From Kineobactrum salinum (GTDB lineage: Bacteria; Pseudomonadota; Gammaproteobacteria; Pseudomonadales; Halieaceae): a stretch of DNA of 64,000 nt. The stretch covers positions 124,001 through 188,000 of the forward strand of contig NZ_CP048711.1 of NCBI RefSeq assembly GCF_010669285.1, in the 5' to 3' direction. Positions 1 to 8,343 of this stretch are shown here, in pieces. Made by a program: the position numbers and the translations under genes. Below the pieces are notes generated by a model. That model was not told where the DNA came from. It saw only the letters and a program-made list of their open reading frames with translations, and searched no databases. How positions within the stretch are numbered: position 1 is the first letter of the stretch; each line of letters starts with the position of its first letter.

Positions 1-1065
1 GTAGATGCCATCGCGGGTGTCGATACGGACGGTGGCTGGGCGTACTTCTACGCCAAGAAGGACTCGCTGATAGACCAGCACGTCTATCGTGTTGCGCTCG
101 ACGGGGGCCCGATCGAACGACTCACCACGCAGCCCGGCTGGCACACCTGGACGATGTCTCCGGATGCAAAACGCGCCATCGTCCAACATTCCGACGCACG
201 GACGCCGCCGACGCTGGCGCTGTACGAAGCGGGTGGCGCCCGGATCGCAGACCTGGTGACGGATGCCGTGCCTGCATTACGCGATTACACGATGTCGCAT
301 ACCGAGTTCGTGACATTTACCACCGACGACGGCGTTGAGCTCAACGGTTTCTTCATCAAGCCCCCGAATTTTGACCCCGCGAAGAAATATCCGGTAATCG
401 GCTACGACTATGGCAATGCCGGTTCGCAGGTGGTGGTCAACCGCTGGGGTACCCAGCGCGGCCCGCAACAAGACCTGTGGCACCGCTTCATGGCCCAGCA
501 GGGTTATGTGATCTTCGCCATGGACAACCGCACCACGACGGGACGCGGCAAGGCAGCGAAGAACCTGACCTATGGCCACTACGCGAAATACGCGGTGCTC
601 GACCAATTGCAGGGTGCGGCCTACCTCAAGTCGCTGCCCTGGGTCGATGCCGACCGGCTCGGCTTCTGGGGTTGGAGCGGCGGTGGCTATCTTGCGGCGG
701 CGCTGATGACCAAGGGGGCTCCGCACTGGAAGGTGGCGGTGAGCGTCGCGCCGGTCATCGATCTGGCGCGCTACCAGGCGGTGGGCGTGGAGCGCTGGAT
801 GGGTATGCCAGAGGACAACCCGGAGGGCTATGCCGCCGTCAACCTCATCAACTACGTCGACAAGCTGGAGGGGAAGCTGCTGCTGATCCACGGTACGGGC
901 GACGAGAACGTGAAGTTCGAATTTACCCTGCAGTTCGTGGATGCGCTTATTCGGGCCAACCGTCAGTTCGACATGCTGGTATACCCGAATCAGCGTCACG
1001 CCATCAGTGATTTTCGCGGCCATGTGTTTGCCAGCATGACCCGGTACTTCAACGACCACCTCTAG
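1..1065 (+). CDS. S9-family (DPP IV-like) serine peptidase, C-terminal part
   Basis: The gene is cut by the left edge; the frame is open from base 1, so only the end of the beta-propeller and the complete alpha/beta-hydrolase domain are present (354 residues). The catalytic triad is visible: nucleophile Ser in GWSGGG (codon 676-678), Asp in GTGDEN (901-903) and His in QRHA (997-999). Prolyl oligopeptidase-family enzymes of this type cut dipeptides, often after proline, from the N-terminus of peptides, usually in the periplasm. It is followed at 41 bases by a RidA-like gene and then a secreted protein and an amidohydrolase on the same strand, so it probably leads a peptide or amide utilisation operon. 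Family assignment is firm; substrate is unknown. Confidence 0.93.
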   Translation, partial: VDAIAGVDTDGGWAYFYAKKDSLIDQHVYRVALDGGPIERLTTQPGWHTWTMSPDAKRAIVQHSDARTPPTLALYEAGGARIADLVTDAVPALRDYTMSHTEFVTFTTDDGVELNGFFIKPPNFDPAKKYPVIGYDYGNAGSQVVVNRWGTQRGPQQDLWHRFMAQQGYVIFAMDNRTTTGRGKAAKNLTYGHYAKYAVLDQLQGAAYLKSLPWVDADRLGFWGWSGGGYLAAALMTKGAPHWKVAVSVAPVIDLARYQAVGVERWMGMPEDNPEGYAAVNLINYVDKLEGKLLLIHGTGDENVKFEFTLQFVDALIRANRQFDMLVYPNQRHAISDFRGHVFASMTRYFNDHL

Positions 1066-1106
1066 CCGCAAACCGGGGCCGGGGGCATAGAAAGGAGAGC
1101 GACCCA

Positions 1107-1514
1107 ATGTCACGCAAAGTCATCAATCCCGCCGCGCTGTATGAAAGCACGGCCTACGGCTTCTCCCACGCCGTGGCGTCGAATTGCGCCACCCTGGTGC
1201 ACTGTTCCGGGCAGGTGGCCTGGGACAAGGATCACCAGGTAGTCGGTGGCGGCGACCTTGGCGCGCAGGCGCGGCAGGCGCTGGCCAACCTCAAGACCGT
1301 GCTCGCCGAAGCGGGCGCGGGGGTGGAGGATATCGTGCGACTGCGTACCTATGTGGTGAACCACAACCCCGACTGCCTCGCGCCGGTTGGCCAGGCCCTG
1401 GCTGAATTTTATGGTGATGTCATGCCTGCGGCCAACACCTGGATTGGGGTGCAGGCGCTGGCGTTACCCGATTTCCTGATAGAGATAGAAGCCACGGCGC
1501 AGATCGACGCCTGA
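1107..1514 (+). CDS. RidA/YjgF/UK114-family protein
   Basis: A 135-residue protein of normal length for the Rid family, small trimeric proteins of which the best known hydrolyse reactive enamine/imine intermediates. The family ending IEIEATA is clear. The Arg that defines true RidA enzymes (Arg105 in E. coli) should lie where this protein reads PAANTW, so Asn appears to replace it; it is better called a Rid-like protein with unproven deaminase activity. The start is supported by an AAGGAGAG ribosome site. It sits 41 bases after the peptidase and 42 before a secreted protein, consistent with co-transcription. Confidence 0.9.
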   Translation: MSRKVINPAALYESTAYGFSHAVASNCATLVHCSGQVAWDKDHQVVGGGDLGAQARQALANLKTVLAEAGAGVEDIVRLRTYVVNHNPDCLAPVGQALAEFYGDVMPAANTWIGVQALALPDFLIEIEATAQIDA

Positions 1515-1556
1515 CCGCGACATCGACTGCCTGCAAACCAAAAATGGAGAACAGCA

Positions 1557-2276
1557 ATGAATAGAGCACCAACTACACCCATCCGCACCACTTATGGCAT
1601 TGCCTGCTTCCTTGTGGCGATGCTGGTGCTGCCCCTGGTGTCGCAGGCGGAAACGTCGCTGAAGCAGGTAGAAGGCCTCTGGGCTTATACCGGCTTGACG
1701 TCCTCCGGCGGGCAGTCCATGCCCCTGACTGGCATCTTCCTGTTCCGGGATGGTGCTTTCATCCAGCAGGCTGTTTTCAACGGCGAGCCCTACTTCAAGC
1801 AGGGCGCGATGGCGCACTCGGGTCCCTACTCCGCAATTGAGGGCGGTGTTCACCTGGTGGCCGAGCAGACCCTCAGCCTGTCGCCCGCGGACCCTTTATC
1901 GTCGCATGGTGTAACCGAGCACGATCTCGACGTCACTCGTGTTGATGACGGTCTCACGCTGGTCTTTGGTAGCGGCACCGTCCAGACCTTGCGCCGGATC
2001 GGTGACGCCAGCGATGCGACAATCGTAGCGCTGGAAGATGGCATGATGGCGCTGGTGGACGACCACTTCATCGTGGTCAGTGGTGATGATTCCTATGCGG
2101 TCACTGGGTACGGGCGCTACCATCAGGCAGGCGAGCGCTACTTCATTGATGTCATCCGCTGGGTCGAAACCGATGGTAAAGAGACCGTTAGCGCACGTAG
2201 CGCCGTGATCACCGCACACTTCGACGGCAAGTCGCTGCGCCTGCCGGGAGGCCGGGTACTCAAGGTCGACAAATGA
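1557..2276 (+). CDS. Secreted protein of unknown function
   Basis: 239 residues. The N-terminus is a signal peptide: a short basic stretch, a hydrophobic run (ACFLVAMLVLPLV) and a likely cut after SQA near residue 30. The mature part is rich in beta-type sequence and begins with a lipocalin-like phrase (VEGLWAYTG), but no family is recognised with confidence. Ribosome site TGGAGA precedes the ATG. It lies inside the peptidase-Rid-amidohydrolase operon, 10 bases before the amidohydrolase, so a role with the same substrate is likely but not shown. Confidence 0.75.
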   Translation: MNRAPTTPIRTTYGIACFLVAMLVLPLVSQAETSLKQVEGLWAYTGLTSSGGQSMPLTGIFLFRDGAFIQQAVFNGEPYFKQGAMAHSGPYSAIEGGVHLVAEQTLSLSPADPLSSHGVTEHDLDVTRVDDGLTLVFGSGTVQTLRRIGDASDATIVALEDGMMALVDDHFIVVSGDDSYAVTGYGRYHQAGERYFIDVIRWVETDGKETVSARSAVITAHFDGKSLRLPGGRVLKVDK

Positions 2277-2286
2277 GGAATTACGT

Positions 2287-3579
2287 ATGACGATGCAGAG
2301 AAAATTGAAACAGCTATTGATCGCCAGTAGCTTGGCTCTGTCAGGTTTATCCTCTCCCGCCAGTGCGCAGCTCACCGCACTGGTCGGAGGTTCAGTGGTT
2401 AACCTCGAAAGCGGGGCTCCGCTGGAAAACGCAGTGGTACTGGTGGAGGGAGATCGTATCACTGCGGTGGGCAGCCGCGACGATGTCTCCATACCCGCTG
2501 ACGCGACGATCATTGATGCCAGCGGCAAGTGGATTGTGCCCGGCCTGATGAACATGCACGTGCACCTTGGCCTCAAATTGCCCGGCGCTGCATCCGTGGC
2601 ACTGCAAAATGAATCCGAAGCGGAGCTGGCGCTGCGCATGGCCGAGAATGCCAAGCTCAGTTTGTTGTCCGGTACTACCACGATACGTGCTCCCGGTGAC
2701 CGCAGCCTGGGGATTTTCGCGGTGGACAAGGCTATCCGCCGCGGCGAGATTCCTGGTCCGAGGATCCACGCCGCAGGGGTGCCGCTGGCGCCTACCGGCG
2801 GCCATGGAACCAGTCATGGTGAAGTGGGGGTCGATGGTCCCGATGACGTAACCCGCAAGGCTCGCGAACAACTGCGTGCCGGTGCCACCTGGCTCAAGCT
2901 GATGATCAGCAAGGGCATCGCTTCACCGGCGGGTTCCATCGCCGCCTCCGACATGACACTCGAGGAGATGCGCGCGGCCGTGGACATTGCCCACCGCGCG
3001 GGATTCAAGGTCACCGCCCACTCTGGCTCGCCGGAAGCGACGCTGGAAGCGCTCGAGGCGGGTGTGGACTGCTTCGAGCACGGCTACTACCTCAACCAGG
3101 AAGTCTTCCGCAAGATGAAACGCGCGGGCGCCTGGTACGTACCGACCATTGTGGTCAGCCAGGCGGGGGCGATGGAATTCTTCAGGAAAATCGGCTCGCC
3201 GCAGTGGTATCTCGACCGCGCTGCCTCGGTGGGCAAGGTTCACTGGACAGCCCTGCAAACCGCCATCGACGAGGGCGTCAATATCGCGATGGGCAGCGAT
3301 CAATTCCCCTTTGAACCCAACGAGGGCACGGTAGCCTCGGTGCGCGAGATCGAGCTCTATGTCGATGCCGGCATGACTCCCCGGCAGGCACTGCGTTCCG
3401 CGACCGTCGAGACCGCGCGGATGCTGGGTGTGGCGGAGGAAGTCGGCACCATCAGTGAAGGCAAGTACGCTGACCTGTTGTTGCTGGATTCAGACCCCGT
3501 CGCGGATATTTCCGCATTGCGTACTATCGGGCTGGTAATGAAGGGCGGCACCGTAGTGCGCAACGACTGGAATTTGTAG
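2287..3579 (+). CDS. Secreted amidohydrolase, imidazolonepropionase/Xaa-Pro dipeptidase-like
   Basis: 430 residues with a signal peptide ending near SAQ. It has the two-part metal-dependent amidohydrolase fold: an N-terminal beta-sandwich (ALVGGSVVNL), the metal site MHVHLGL, a probable carbamylated Lys in TWLKLMISK, His in VTAHSG and FEHGYY, and the catalytic Asp in MGSDQF. Proteins of this subgroup often hydrolyse dipeptides or cyclic amides in the periplasm, which fits the S9 peptidase at the start of the same operon. Its paralogue at 25069-25352 keeps only the two ends, so this is the intact copy. Family is firm, substrate inferred. Confidence 0.92.
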   Translation: MTMQRKLKQLLIASSLALSGLSSPASAQLTALVGGSVVNLESGAPLENAVVLVEGDRITAVGSRDDVSIPADATIIDASGKWIVPGLMNMHVHLGLKLPGAASVALQNESEAELALRMAENAKLSLLSGTTTIRAPGDRSLGIFAVDKAIRRGEIPGPRIHAAGVPLAPTGGHGTSHGEVGVDGPDDVTRKAREQLRAGATWLKLMISKGIASPAGSIAASDMTLEEMRAAVDIAHRAGFKVTAHSGSPEATLEALEAGVDCFEHGYYLNQEVFRKMKRAGAWYVPTIVVSQAGAMEFFRKIGSPQWYLDRAASVGKVHWTALQTAIDEGVNIAMGSDQFPFEPNEGTVASVREIELYVDAGMTPRQALRSATVETARMLGVAEEVGTISEGKYADLLLLDSDPVADISALRTIGLVMKGGTVVRNDWNL

Positions 3580-3596
3580 ACCGTCCACTGTGCTGC

Positions 3597-3795
3597 TCAG
3601 ACCCCGGGGGCCAGATTGCGAAAGTAGTCTTCAATATACTGCATGAACTTGAATGCGGCGATGGGCGGCTGGCGACCGGTGCGGGTGACCAGGCTTATCT
3701 GGGTGCTGTTGAGGGTCGGACTATCGGTCGGAATCGCGATAAAATGATCCTCGGCCAACTCCTTCCCGACCATCAGGTCGGGCAGCAGGGCAAGT
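3597..3795 (-). pseudogene. LysR-type regulator, C-terminal remnant
   Basis: Reading leftward, the frame from about 3795 to the stop at 3597 encodes only the last ~65 residues of a LysR-type effector domain, including LLPDLMVGKELAE and IAAFKFMQYIEDYF. It matches the end of the intact regulator at 23618-24544 almost residue for residue. The DNA-binding half is missing; beyond ~3795 the sequence changes to an IS91-type transposase on the other strand. The remnant converges on the amidohydrolase with an 18-base gap, so the original regulator probably controlled that operon or a neighbour. No function is expected. Confidence 0.85.
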
Positions 3796-4153
3796 GCCTG
3801 CCCGAGCACATCCATCGGGAATTCGAGGCCTGTCTCAAGTGTGGCGGTCTGGAACACGGATTCCTGCGGGTGCGCTGCGACAAATGCCACTTCGAGCGGC
3901 TGGAAGCATTCTCCTGCAAGAAACGAGGACTCTGCCCCAGCTGTGGCGCCCGCAGAATAGCCGAGACCGCGGCCCTGTTGGCCGATGAGGTCTTTCCCGA
4001 GGTTCCACGCGCCGGTGGGTGCTGAGCGTCCCCTTTCCCCTGCGCTACCTCTTCGCCGCCCACCCGCAGGCCATGGGCAAAGTCCCGGGCATCATTTACC
4101 GGGTCATTGCCTGTATTGAGAGCCAAGACATCATGCACGATGAAGCGGGGTAG
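3796..4153 (+). pseudogene. IS91-family transposase, N-terminal fragment with frameshift
   Basis: From about 3796 the plus strand encodes the zinc-binding N-terminal domain of an IS91-type (Y2, rolling-circle) transposase: FLRVRCDKC, FSCKKRGLCPSCGARR, then in another frame RRWVLSVPFPLRYLFA up to a stop at 4151-4153. One base is missing near 4008-4012 between the two frames. The catalytic HUH and tyrosine domains are absent, so it is an immobile relic. It abuts the truncated LysR tail directly, suggesting the element cut the regulator, after which most of the element was lost. No terminal repeats were recognised. Confidence 0.82.
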
Positions 4154-4160
4154 AACCCAT

Positions 4161-4189
4161 AAAAGCCCCCGGACCTAAGGTCCGAGGGC
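4161..4189 (-). terminator. Rho-independent terminator of the TonB receptor gene
   Basis: On the minus strand the RNA folds into an 11-pair stem (GCCCUCGGACC with GGUCCGGGGGC, one G-U pair) around a UUA loop and is followed by UUUU. It lies 38 bases after the stop of the receptor gene and closes the long minus-strand cluster. Confidence 0.85.
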
Positions 4190-4226
4190 GTCGTGGTGCT
4201 TTCCTGTCCAATCAGGGCAGGCTATA

Positions 4227-6503
4227 TCAGAACTCGTAGCGCAGTGAGGCACCCACAGTGCGCGGCTGGGCGTGGATGACCTGCCGGTACCCCAGGTCGG
4301 AAAACACAAAGACCTTGTTCTCGTTCTGCTTGTCTGAAAGGTTGCGCACGTAGGCGGTGGCAGTCCAGCGCTCGCCCCAGTTCAGTACCAGGCTGAGATT
4401 GTGCTTGAAGTAGGACTCCATCTCGGAAGTGGGGTCATTGAAGTTGTTGGTGTAGCGCTCGGAGACATAGTTCCAGTCCCACAGCAGTTTGGCGTCGATG
4501 CCGTTCCTGAGCACCATGGAATAGCCCAGTGAACCATTGGCGGTAACACCCGGCGCACTGGCCATTTCCCGGTCAGCCACATAGCCGGTCGCGGGACCTT
4601 CCAGATCCTCGATGGTAGTGTCGAGATAGGATAGACCCAACTGCGCGTCCAGCGACTGGGTGAGATAGGCCTCGAATTCGACTTCGGCCCCCGAGGCGCT
4701 CGCGTCGTTGTTGGCGATCAGGCCGCCCACACCCTGCCACTGGAAAGTCTGGAAATCGGTGTAGTCATAGTAGAAGGCGGCGACATTGGTTCTCACCCGG
4801 TTGTCTAGCCAGGATGATTTCACCCCGACTTCGTAGGCGAGGTTGGTTTCATCCTCATAGGGGATCAGGCTCTGGTCGGCAGCCGCCGCCGACGAGTAAA
4901 AGCCATTGTTGAAGCCACCGGCCTTGCTGCCCTGGGAAACAGAGAGGTAGAGCAGTACGTCATCCTGCAGGCGGTAGTCCAGGCCCAGCTTCCAGGACAG
5001 CAGGTTCTCGGCATAGTCTCCGGAGTAGGGATTGGCGCTGCCGGTTCCCTGCGGCGCAAGGAAGCAGTTGGTAGGCAGAGCGAACCCCGGACAGGAACGC
5101 AGGGTGGCGTTGTCCCGGTCGGTAAATTCCTTTTCATCGCGGCCATAACGAGCGCCTGCAATCAGGGTCAGGGAACTGCTCAGATCGTATTCGATCTGGC
5201 CGAAGACTGAGTAGCTGGTGGTCTCCTGCTCCCAGTTGGCCGCCAGCGAAATCGGGAGAAAGTCGCCGTTGTAAAGCCTCGTGTCCGGGTCTACGGCCGC
5301 TGGGCCGCTGACCGGCACATTGAAGGTGGCGCTGGGGGAATTCTTGGCGTCCTGGTAGAGGTAGTAAAGACCGGCTGTCCAGGTCAGGGAGCCGCCCTCC
5401 CCGCTGAAGCGAAACTCCTGGGTCAGCCAGTCGGTTTCATAGGGGAAGTTCGAACTGCAGATGTCGTTGGGGCTGGCGTCACAGTCCTCGCTCAGCTCCC
5501 GCTCCATGTCCATATACCCAGTGGTGGAAGTCAGAGAGAAACCATCAAAATATTTGTCTATCTTGACCAGCAAGTGGGAGCCGGACTGTTCCATCTCGTT
5601 CGGCACGCTGGTGAAAGTGGCGTTCCTATCTCCAGCATTGAAGTTGTTCTGGTTGTAACCGGCGCCATCCGTGCCACCTGGGTTGGAAGAGTACAATCCC
5701 GTAGCCGGATCCACCACCATCGGTTGCTGTTCATAGTGGGTGTGAATCTTGGAGATATCAGCGTGGGAGGCCTTCACCCAGATACTCAGATCCTCGCTGG
5801 GCTCGAACAGCAACTGAGCCCGCACGGCATTGGTGCCCGCCTGGCCGCCATCGTCGATATCGGGATTGCGGTTGTCGATGTAACCGTCACTGTGATGGGA
5901 CAGAAAGGATAGCCGGCCGGAAACCGTCTCGCTCAGGGCACCGCTGATCGCGCCCTCGCCCTTGAATTCACCGTACTCGGCAACGCCCAACGAGAGAAAG
6001 CCGGAGGTTTCCCGTGTAGGCCGTTTGGTCACGAAATGCACCAGGCCACCGGTGGAGTTACGTCCGAACAGAGTGCCCTGGGGGCCGCGCAGCACCTCAA
6101 CCCGATCGAGGTCGTACAGTGAAAAGTCCACTGCCGGTACCGGCACCAGGTAGAACTCGTCAACATAGGCGGTCACCGGAGCCTCATGGCCCTCACCAAA
6201 ATCGTTGAGACCAATGCCACGGATGGTGATGTTGGCGCTCGAACCGGGCCCATAGGGAGAATAATTGTCCAAGCTGGGAACCTTGTTGATAAGATCGATC
6301 GCACTGCTCAGTCCGTATTCCGTGATTCGGTCGGAGGACAGGGCAGAGACGGATATTCCCACATCCTGCAGGCTCTGCTCCCGTTTCTGGGCGGTCACCG
6401 TGACCTCTTCCAGAGCTTGCCCATGAACCTGTTGGGCGAGCGCCAGGGCGACCCCCACAGTGATCACTCGAAGGTCTACGCTCTTCATTTTGTTGCCAAC
6501 CAT
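4227..6503 (-). CDS. TonB-dependent outer-membrane receptor
   Basis: About 758 residues. After a signal peptide ending VHGQA comes a TonB box (EEVTVTAQ), the plug domain (VEVLRGPQGTLFGRNSTGG) and a long beta-barrel closing with a terminal Phe (LRYEF). Such receptors import scarce or bulky substrates across the outer membrane using TonB energy. The ATG at 6503 is preferred because GGGAG stands 8 bases upstream and the signal peptide then has normal length; the frame is open further upstream. It is the last gene of the minus-strand catabolic cluster and probably imports that pathway's substrate. It resembles the iron-complex receptor group, but the context argues for an organic substrate (inference). 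Confidence 0.93.
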   Translation of the reverse strand: MVGNKMKSVDLRVITVGVALALAQQVHGQALEEVTVTAQKREQSLQDVGISVSALSSDRITEYGLSSAIDLINKVPSLDNYSPYGPGSSANITIRGIGLNDFGEGHEAPVTAYVDEFYLVPVPAVDFSLYDLDRVEVLRGPQGTLFGRNSTGGLVHFVTKRPTRETSGFLSLGVAEYGEFKGEGAISGALSETVSGRLSFLSHHSDGYIDNRNPDIDDGGQAGTNAVRAQLLFEPSEDLSIWVKASHADISKIHTHYEQQPMVVDPATGLYSSNPGGTDGAGYNQNNFNAGDRNATFTSVPNEMEQSGSHLLVKIDKYFDGFSLTSTTGYMDMERELSEDCDASPNDICSSNFPYETDWLTQEFRFSGEGGSLTWTAGLYYLYQDAKNSPSATFNVPVSGPAAVDPDTRLYNGDFLPISLAANWEQETTSYSVFGQIEYDLSSSLTLIAGARYGRDEKEFTDRDNATLRSCPGFALPTNCFLAPQGTGSANPYSGDYAENLLSWKLGLDYRLQDDVLLYLSVSQGSKAGGFNNGFYSSAAAADQSLIPYEDETNLAYEVGVKSSWLDNRVRTNVAAFYYDYTDFQTFQWQGVGGLIANNDASASGAEVEFEAYLTQSLDAQLGLSYLDTTIEDLEGPATGYVADREMASAPGVTANGSLGYSMVLRNGIDAKLLWDWNYVSERYTNNFNDPTSEMESYFKHNLSLVLNWGERWTATAYVRNLSDKQNENKVFVFSDLGYRQVIHAQPRTVGASLRYEF

Positions 6504-6717
6504 AATCATTGCTCCCAAGCTGCACATGTCATTTCTCATCCAATTATTCAACGTTCGCGTGCTGACACTTTTCACTGACATTGTTATTTTTCTAACTCTT
6601 CGTGGTACGAATTGACCCGTCGGGAACGTCCCCATCCTCTCGTAAAAGTCCCCTGCGGAGTTTGCCTCCCCACGGCAGCGGCATGGTGTCTGCTGCGCAC
6701 CCTCTGGGCGCGGCCAG

Positions 6718-8343
6718 TCAGGCTGATTTTCCGCCTCGCGAAAGACGAATGCCGGACTGTTCAATATCCCAGGTGGACGCGGTAACACCCCTATCGCGCA
6801 GGACGTGCTTTCTGACCTTGTTGTTGGCCGTCATGGGCAACTCACCGACAAAATCCCAGTATCTGGGGATGGCAAAATACGCCAGGCGGCTCTCAAGGAA
6901 GCGTACAATCTCTTCAGGGGCGGCTTCGACGCCCTCCCGCAACACTATGAAGGCCATCACGTCCTGTTCCGAACCGAGGTCTGAAGGCACCCCCACTACC
7001 GCGGCCTCCTCTACGATTGGGTGAGCCTTGAGAGCGGTCTCCACTTCCCAGGAGGAAATATTCTCGCCGCGGCGACGAATGGCATCCACGATGCGATCAA
7101 GAAAGTAGAAAACACCATCGCTACGCTGCACTACCCTGTCACCCGTGTGAAACCAGAGGTTGCGCCAGGCTTTTACCGTAGCCTCCGCGTTGCGGAAGTA
7201 ACCTGAAGCCATGCTGAATGGTTCGCGATGGCGAATCAGCAGCTCTCCGGGCTCTCCCGGGAGGCTATCGCAGTCGTTCTCGTCCACTACCCTCACTTCG
7301 AATCCGTCAGCCACACGTCCCATGCTGGCCGGGACATGTTCACCGATAACGTTGGAGCAAACGAAATTGGTTTCGGTTGAGCCATAACCCTCGACCAGAC
7401 GTACACCAAATCGCCTTTCGAATTCGACCACGGCCTCGATGGGGGTGGCCGGACACAGCGCGATTCTAACGCGATGACTGATATCATTGGGACCAGGCTC
7501 GCGGGTGAGCAGAATCTGGGCCATCGCGCCAAGCAGATAAGTCACGGTCGCACCCCGCCCCTCAGCCTGCTGCCAGAACCGGCTGGCCGAGAATGAGGAC
7601 TCGAAAGTAAACGTCGCACCGAACACCAGCGCCTGCCAGAAACTGTTTAACGCATTGGTGTGGAAAAAAGGCAGTACTGTGAACAGCACGTCATCGGGGG
7701 ATAGCCTCAGGGACTCGCCGGTCATCACACCCCACCAGTAAAACTGACCGTGGGGACAGAGCACGCCCTTGGAGGGCCCTGTAGTGCCCGAGGTATAGAG
7801 GATTGCAGCAGTGTCACCCGGAGTCACCGGATAGGGATCGACGGGTTCGACATCGACCACGAAGCGTCCTTCACAGCATGCATGGTGTTCACCGGCTTCA
7901 TCGATAACGAAAACCCTGTTTTCCCCGGCGACCGCGCCCTCCTGGACCAGGTAGCCCAGCAGCCCATTCTCGGTAACGGTCAGGCGCGGGTCCGCGGTTG
8001 TTACCGCGTGCCGCAGCTGCTCACCTCTCAGCGCTGTGTTGACGGGTACCATGATGGCACCGAGCCAAGTGATTCCGAGCCAAAGTTTAAGCACATCGAC
8101 TCGGGAATGCATGAAACACAGTACTCGGTCTCCGGGCCCGACACCCAGCTCCCGCAGCTTGCCGGCATAGCGCGCCGCCTCCACAGGTGCTTCGCAATAG
8201 CTCATTTCGGAGTCACCGCAGCGCAGCAGGGGCTTGTCGCCAAGCTTGCGCTGTATCTGCAGGATCTGCGGCAAGGTCCGTTGTTCGAACTTCAGGGTGC
8301 GGGCAACAACACCCTGCCTCACCTGATCTACCCCTCCAGTCAT
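6718..8343 (-). CDS. AMP-dependent acyl-CoA synthetase (ligase)
   Basis: 541 residues of the ANL adenylating family. The ATP/AMP signature YTSGTTGPSKG is at residues 183-193, followed by GYGSTET and the WFHTGD hinge region; the C-terminal lid has the NKVRKH catalytic lysine segment. It makes an acyl-CoA from a carboxylic acid, ATP and CoA; overall it resembles the crotonobetaine/carnitine-CoA ligase branch. Its ATG overlaps the stop of the aldehyde dehydrogenase by four bases (ATGA), so the two are translationally coupled: aldehyde to acid to acyl-CoA. The acid is not identifiable from sequence. Confidence 0.93.
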   Translation of the reverse strand: MTGGVDQVRQGVVARTLKFEQRTLPQILQIQRKLGDKPLLRCGDSEMSYCEAPVEAARYAGKLRELGVGPGDRVLCFMHSRVDVLKLWLGITWLGAIMVPVNTALRGEQLRHAVTTADPRLTVTENGLLGYLVQEGAVAGENRVFVIDEAGEHHACCEGRFVVDVEPVDPYPVTPGDTAAILYTSGTTGPSKGVLCPHGQFYWWGVMTGESLRLSPDDVLFTVLPFFHTNALNSFWQALVFGATFTFESSFSASRFWQQAEGRGATVTYLLGAMAQILLTREPGPNDISHRVRIALCPATPIEAVVEFERRFGVRLVEGYGSTETNFVCSNVIGEHVPASMGRVADGFEVRVVDENDCDSLPGEPGELLIRHREPFSMASGYFRNAEATVKAWRNLWFHTGDRVVQRSDGVFYFLDRIVDAIRRRGENISSWEVETALKAHPIVEEAAVVGVPSDLGSEQDVMAFIVLREGVEAAPEEIVRFLESRLAYFAIPRYWDFVGELPMTANNKVRKHVLRDRGVTASTWDIEQSGIRLSRGGKSA

